From NCBI GenBank assembly GCA_029582265.1, contig CM055821.1, positions 44,893,694 to 44,957,693 of the forward strand: DNA of 64,000 bases, given 5' to 3'. This document shows, in pieces, positions 25,601-31,600 of the stretch. The stretch's first letter is position 1. The number at the start of each line of letters is the position of its first letter. The notes under the pieces were generated by a model. The model did not search any database, was not told the origin of the DNA, and was given only the letters and a program-made list of their open reading frames with translations. This stretch comes from Zoroaster sp. YZ-2022. Its lineage: Eukaryota > Echinodermata > Asteroidea > Forcipulatida > Zoroasteridae. The position numbers and the translations under genes are program-made.

Positions 25601-28600
25601 TCCGATTGGGCACATTGTGAATTTGTCATTAAACACCAAAATTTTTCCGGATGATATGAAACAAGCCAAAGTAACTCCTCTTCACAAGAAAAAATCCAGA
25701 ATGGAAGTCGGGAATTATAGACCAGTGAGTGTTCTCTCTGCCTTGTCAAAAATTTTGGAGAAGGCCGTTTTCATTCAGGTGGAGAGCTACCTGGCCGAAA
25801 ACAATCTAATTTACGAATTTCAATCTGGCTTTAGAAAAAAAAATTCTACCAACTCATGTCTAGTCCATCTCAATGATTTTATCAGAACACAAACTGCTAA
25901 AGGTAATTACGTTGGGATGGTTTCACTTGATGTCCAAAAGGCCTTTGACTGTGTTAATCATTCTATTTTATGTAGCAAACTTGAATTTTTGGGCATTGAT
26001 CATAGATGGTTCAAATCCTACCTATCTAACAGAAGTGGAATTTCTTTTCGTTTTCGCACGACAGGTGCGAGTCTATTGTACACCTTAGTACAATACACAA
26101 TAGTTTCTTACGTAACTATTCCAGTACATATAAAAAGCCACATGCGGGCTTTTCGCTCACTCTCGGTCAAGCAGTCGAACCTTGCCGTAACACTAGTCTT
26201 ACGTGCCTTTAGCTGCATTTCTTTAGCTGCATTTCTTTAGCTGCAATTCTTTCAACATGTCTCAAGAGGACAACTCCATTCTTTCGCCGCCCAACGAAGG
26301 AAATCAAGACATTTTGCGAGCCATTCAGGCCCTCACTAACTCTTTGGACTCGCGAGTAGAATCTGTTTGTAAGAAACAGAGACTAGCGACAAACGTTCCT
26401 AACCTCAAGAGAGAAGGGAACCAGCAGCAGTACAAGCATTGCGAAAAGACCCTTATGCTTGTCGAGACGGCATTACAGAGCATCGATTCACTTGACATCG
26501 AAGAAGCCAAGAACAATTTGAAGGCGGCCATCGAGGGAATAAAAGAACGTCAGAAGTTAATCCGCATCGCAGACCGGTCAGAGCTAGGTTGGGGTGTGGT
26601 GAAGGAATATCGCTGACGACTTGGCTTACGACTCCTCGGATGAGAAAAGAATTAAAAAAGCAGAGAAAGCCGCTGCAGCCAAAAAACCGATGCCAAAAAA
26701 GCGCCCAGGTAGCACCAAGGCACTCGGCTCTTCTCCATTCTCGTCAAGGCCACCGGTATCTTTTACTGCTATTCCTTATCAGTGGCAACCATTTTTTCGT
26801 TCCTACCGAAGTTCATCAACCTTCGACAACCGCATATGCTTCCAGTGTGGTATACAAGGTCACGTGCGATCGGCATGCCCCTCCCTCCGAATTCTACAGC
26901 GCCAGCAAGGACAGTCTGGACCAACACCAGCCCCTAGAACTTAGGGACTGGGAACATTGCCAAGGTCGTCCTTCCCCTCCACAAGGAGTTCAAGGTAGAT
27001 TAATTACATGCATAGATTATTGGAAGTATTCTTTGAAGGCTACCGAATTTGTAATTGATGTTATTGAATCGGGTTACAAGATTCCTTTCATTTTCACGCC
27101 CCCACCAATTTTTGCTAAAAACAACCGATCTAGCTTGGAGCACCCCGAATTTGTTCAATCCGCCACTGCCGAACTTCTTAGCAAAGCGTTGTATTTTTCA
27201 GGTTCATAGCCCCCGTTTTGCTGCAACCCCCTTACCGTAACACGGAAAAGAAATTGAGACTCGTTCTGGACTTGCGTCATCCAAATAAGTTTGTCCTAAA
27301 AACTAAGTTCAAGTATGAAGACCTAAAGCACATCTCCCAAGTTCTCGACTTTAACCAACACTATTTTAGTTTCGATCTAGAGTCCGGTTATCACCACATA
27401 GACATATTTTCCGAACACCATAAATATCTTGGTTTTCATGGAGATTTCACCAAAATGATACCAGGTACTACGTTTTCGTGTACTCCTTTTGGCTTAACTA
27501 GTGCTTGTTATTTATTCACCAAGCTTACAAGGCCCCTCGATTTCTGGCGCGCCTCGGCATTTCTTGTTTCATGTATATTGATGACGGTCTAATAATATCC
27601 CCTGATCGCCAATCCGCATTACATAACTTTCGGCCATTGTTAAAGACTCGCTCATTCACAGCGGCCTTGTTCCCAACAAAACCAAATGTTTTGGCACCCA
27701 CAGAACACCATCAAATACTTAGGTCTCCTTCTCGATTCCCGTTCTTTGACATTTTCTGTTCCTACGTCAAAAATGTCTAAGCTTTTGTCGACCATTCAGG
27801 ATATTGTTTACAACCACGCCCACTCTAAACCAATACAAGCCAGATCTCTTGCTCGAATTACCGGTCAATTAATCTCCATGTCCCTTGCTCTCGGCCCAGT
27901 TACCCGCCCTAATGACCGAGCCATGTATCGTTCTATCGAGAGCAGAGCATCTTGGTGCGATTCTATTGTTATTTCAGACTCTGTAATCACCGAATTGACA
28001 TTTTGGCAATCCAATTTTGAATTAATGAAGCGGATTCTCCATTACACATCAGCACGCTCCTGCTCGTGCTGTTCACTCGGACGCGAGTGACACCGGATAT
28101 GGTGGCTACGTAGCTGGTTTTAAAAACCAGATAATTAACGGTACTTGGTCAGAGACGGAGAAAACGCGCAGTTCCACTTGGCGCGAGTTGGCAGCAGTTT
28201 TTAAAATACTATTAGAACTGCGAGATGAAATAGCTCATCTAAAAATCAGGTGGTACACCGACAATGCCAACGTACCGCGTATTCTTGCTCATGGCAGTCC
28301 TAAGCCAGAATTGCAAGCCCTGTCCATTTTTTCGCTTTGTTTGAAGCACAATATTGTTATTTTACCAGAATGGATACCTCGGAACAGTAACCGCATTGCT
28401 GACAGTATTAGCAGAGTCTTTGATTTCGACGATTGGTCCATCGACCAGTCATCGTTCGATCTTATTGATCGTCTATGGGGCCCACATACTTGGGATCGAT
28501 TTGCTTCCCCTACTAATTTCAAAGTGAACAAATTTAATTCCAGATTCTGGTGTAGAGGTTCTTCAGGCGTAGACGCTTTTTGCCACACCTGGTCTGATGA

Positions 28601-31600
28601 AAACAACTATTTGTGCCCACCTGTCTCACTTATAGTGAACGTTCTGAAACACTTATCTCTATACAATGGTAGAGGCACTCTTATCATTCCAAGGTGGACT
28701 TCCGCATATTTTTGGCCCTCCATTTGCCCCGATGGCAAACACTTTATTAATTCTGTTCATGACTGGCGCCTATTGAGCATTTGGTTTACCCCACCCACAC
28801 TGGCTCCAAATTCAGTTTTTAACCGTACACCGACATTTTTGTCTTTGGCTTTGCGAATTGATCACACTGTACCCCCCAGAACGACGCACAGGGGGTTTTC
28901 TTCCTCCGATCTCGGTTATTGCAATGATTGTCTCGCAAAAAACTAGCCACTTTTTCAGGCTTATAGGCGTTTTGCTACAATCATAGGTCAATTGTTACCA
29001 TTCCTTTCAGCCGATTTGTGAGCTAGAGAACACAGCCGATTTGCGAGCTAGAGAACACAGCTGATTTGCGAGCTAGAGTACACAGCCGATTTGCGAGCTA
29101 GAGAACACAGCCGATTTCCGAGCTGGAGAACTCAGCCGATTTGCGAGCTAGAGAACACAGCCGATTTGCGAGCTAGAAAATGGCCAATTTGCGGGCTAGA
29201 AAACTCAGCCAATTCGAGTGTCTTACACTAATACTCTGCCACATTACACTTTCTTTTACGATCCTCAGTGCCCAAGGTTCACCGCACGACCATACCAACT
29301 GTTCACCAAAGGAAACTCTTGTGTCCTGTGTCCCTTATTTGCTGTTATTTACTATTTGTATGTTATTACAGGAGGAAGAAATAGAAAAGAAATGAATTTT
29401 CTGACGTAAGTATGTAGGAAGAAAGTGGAATTTCTTTTTCGTTTTACATACGACAGGTCTTGATCTATTGTACACCTTAGTACAATACACAATAGTTTCT
29501 TACGTAACTATTCCAGTACATATAAAAAGCCACATGCGGGCTTTTCGCTCACTCTCGGTCAAGCAGTCGAACCTTGCCGTAACACTAGTCTCCCACCCAA
29601 AACCCAAAAAATATATTTTTTCCCCCAACCAGATTCGGTCCCGGGAGTGCACCCCTGTTGAGCGTCCGGGATGCACCCACGTTTCCCCCACAGGGGTTTT
29701 TTCGTGGCCACTGTAGGCGCTTGACACCGAATCTACGCGCCTATTATTTTGTTTGTTTGTTTGTTTGTTTTTGTTTGTTTTTTGATTTTGATTTTTTGCT
29801 CTTCCATGTAATTCTACCAATTATGACGCTTTTTGTGCGTGGCTCTTACTGTTTGGCAGTTTAACCAACCATACGAATGACGCGCTGGTGTCTTTTGTGA
29901 ATCGTTTTGTGAATTATTTTGTGAATCTTTTTTGCTGTCGGTTGTTTTTTATCTCTCCAAAAACAGATATATGGCATAATCTAGCTACCTCCCTTCACGA
30001 CCCAGCATTGAAGTCATTGGCATCCGTCGGCCTTCCATCTCTACTTATGTCGGCTAAAGCCTCTTCTACCACCAAGAAGTATTTGGCCTCGTGGAGACAC
30101 TGGGAAGAGTGGGCATCGTCGAAATCCAACGTGACTATATTTCCAGTCAGCTCCCTTCATTTCTCCATATATATCGCCCACCTGGCAACAACAGGACTCA
30201 AATCCGTTGCCGACTCTACTACGGCAGCTGTTAAATGGGTCCACTCCTTGGCTAACTTGCCATCCCCCACAGATAGCATCATGGCAAAGACCGCCCTTCA
30301 AGGTTTCAAACGCCTGAATGCCACGCCTACAACCAGGAAGGAGCCCATAACACCAGACATTTTAGAGGGTATACTGGCATCTCACGGACACTCGGAGGCC
30401 AACTTGGCAGACTTGCGACTTCTATTCATATGTTTTGTGTCTTATGCGGGGTTTCTTCGTTTTGATGACCTAAATAACGCGCAAAAACTGCACATTTACA
30501 TCAGATAGACTGACCATTTATCTGCCTTCATCCAAAGCTGACCAATTTCGCCAAGGCTCAGACGTCGTAATAGCCAGAACATTTAAATCCACTTGCCCAG
30601 TGTCAATAGCCGAGAGATACTTTGCCGCCCTAGGGATCCGCAGGACTGTCAATTGCCAGCGGCATCGTGGGCTTCAAAGAAAGCGTGCAGGGCTTGTTCC
30701 CACTAACCACCCATTGAGCTACACTCGCACACGCGAAATTGTGTTGGGCAGCCCTCAAACCTCTCGTCCGAACATATCCAGTTACGGATTCATAGCTTAA
30801 GGTCAGGAGGCGCCGGCTTTTAACGCTCAAGTTCCACCAATACTCATATCAAAACAAGGTAGATGGAAATCGGAGAAAGCTCGCGATACTTACCTAAAAA
30901 CAGATACCACCACTTCCTTACTTGCGTCCAAGTCCGTCGGAATATAAGAATTTAGCCGAATTCAATGCCTTACTAATTACTGTTAATCTTAATGCCAAGT
31001 ACTCGTATTTAAGAAATTATCGAAAAATGTTCACTAGCTAAAGAGGTGTTTTTAAACAGAAGCCAAATTGATATTTTTGAAGTTGCGAAATCGAGAATAG
31101 TTTAATTCAATGACTTTTAACGAGATTTGTGTCAAACATGTCAGTTATACATTAAGAGCATGCTGTTGAATCATTACAAAAGGGAGAAAGCGTTGATTGT
31201 TATTAAAGTCAGTGCCCAAGGTTCACCGCACGACCATACCAACTGTTCACCAAAGGAAACTCTTGTGTCCTGTGTCCCTTATTTGCTGTTATTTACTATT
31301 TGTATGTTATTACAGGAGGAAGAAATAGAAAAGAAATGAATTTTCTGACGTAAGTATGTAGGAAGAAAAGACAAGTTGTGTGCATTAACGGTGTTACTTC
31401 ATCTGAACTTATGAATGAGAACGGCGTGCCCCAGGGAAGTCTGCTCGGCCCCCTACTGTATCTTTGTTATTGTAACGATATGGAGATGTGTGTGGACTCT
31501 AAACTCATATGCAGATGATAGCATTATACTGGTGGCAGGTAAAGATCCAGATACAATATCCAGGAAACTTTCTGGCGAAATAGAATCATGTAATAGATGG

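Larger units (their letters stand above)
26035..31368 (+). mobile_element. PAT/Ngaro-like tyrosine-recombinase retrotransposon
   Basis: 5334 bases with split direct repeats: A1 (26035-26199), gag, RT/RNase H, B1 (29265-29424), A2 (29425-29591), tyrosine recombinase, B2 (31209-31368). B1 and A2 abut, so B1-A2 reproduces the junction made when the ends of a circular copy (B2 joined to A1) meet. That arrangement is described for PAT/Ngaro-type DIRS-order elements. There are no LTRs or integrase. Integration is into a LINE reverse transcriptase with little or no target duplication. All ORFs have frameshifts. Confidence 0.85.
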
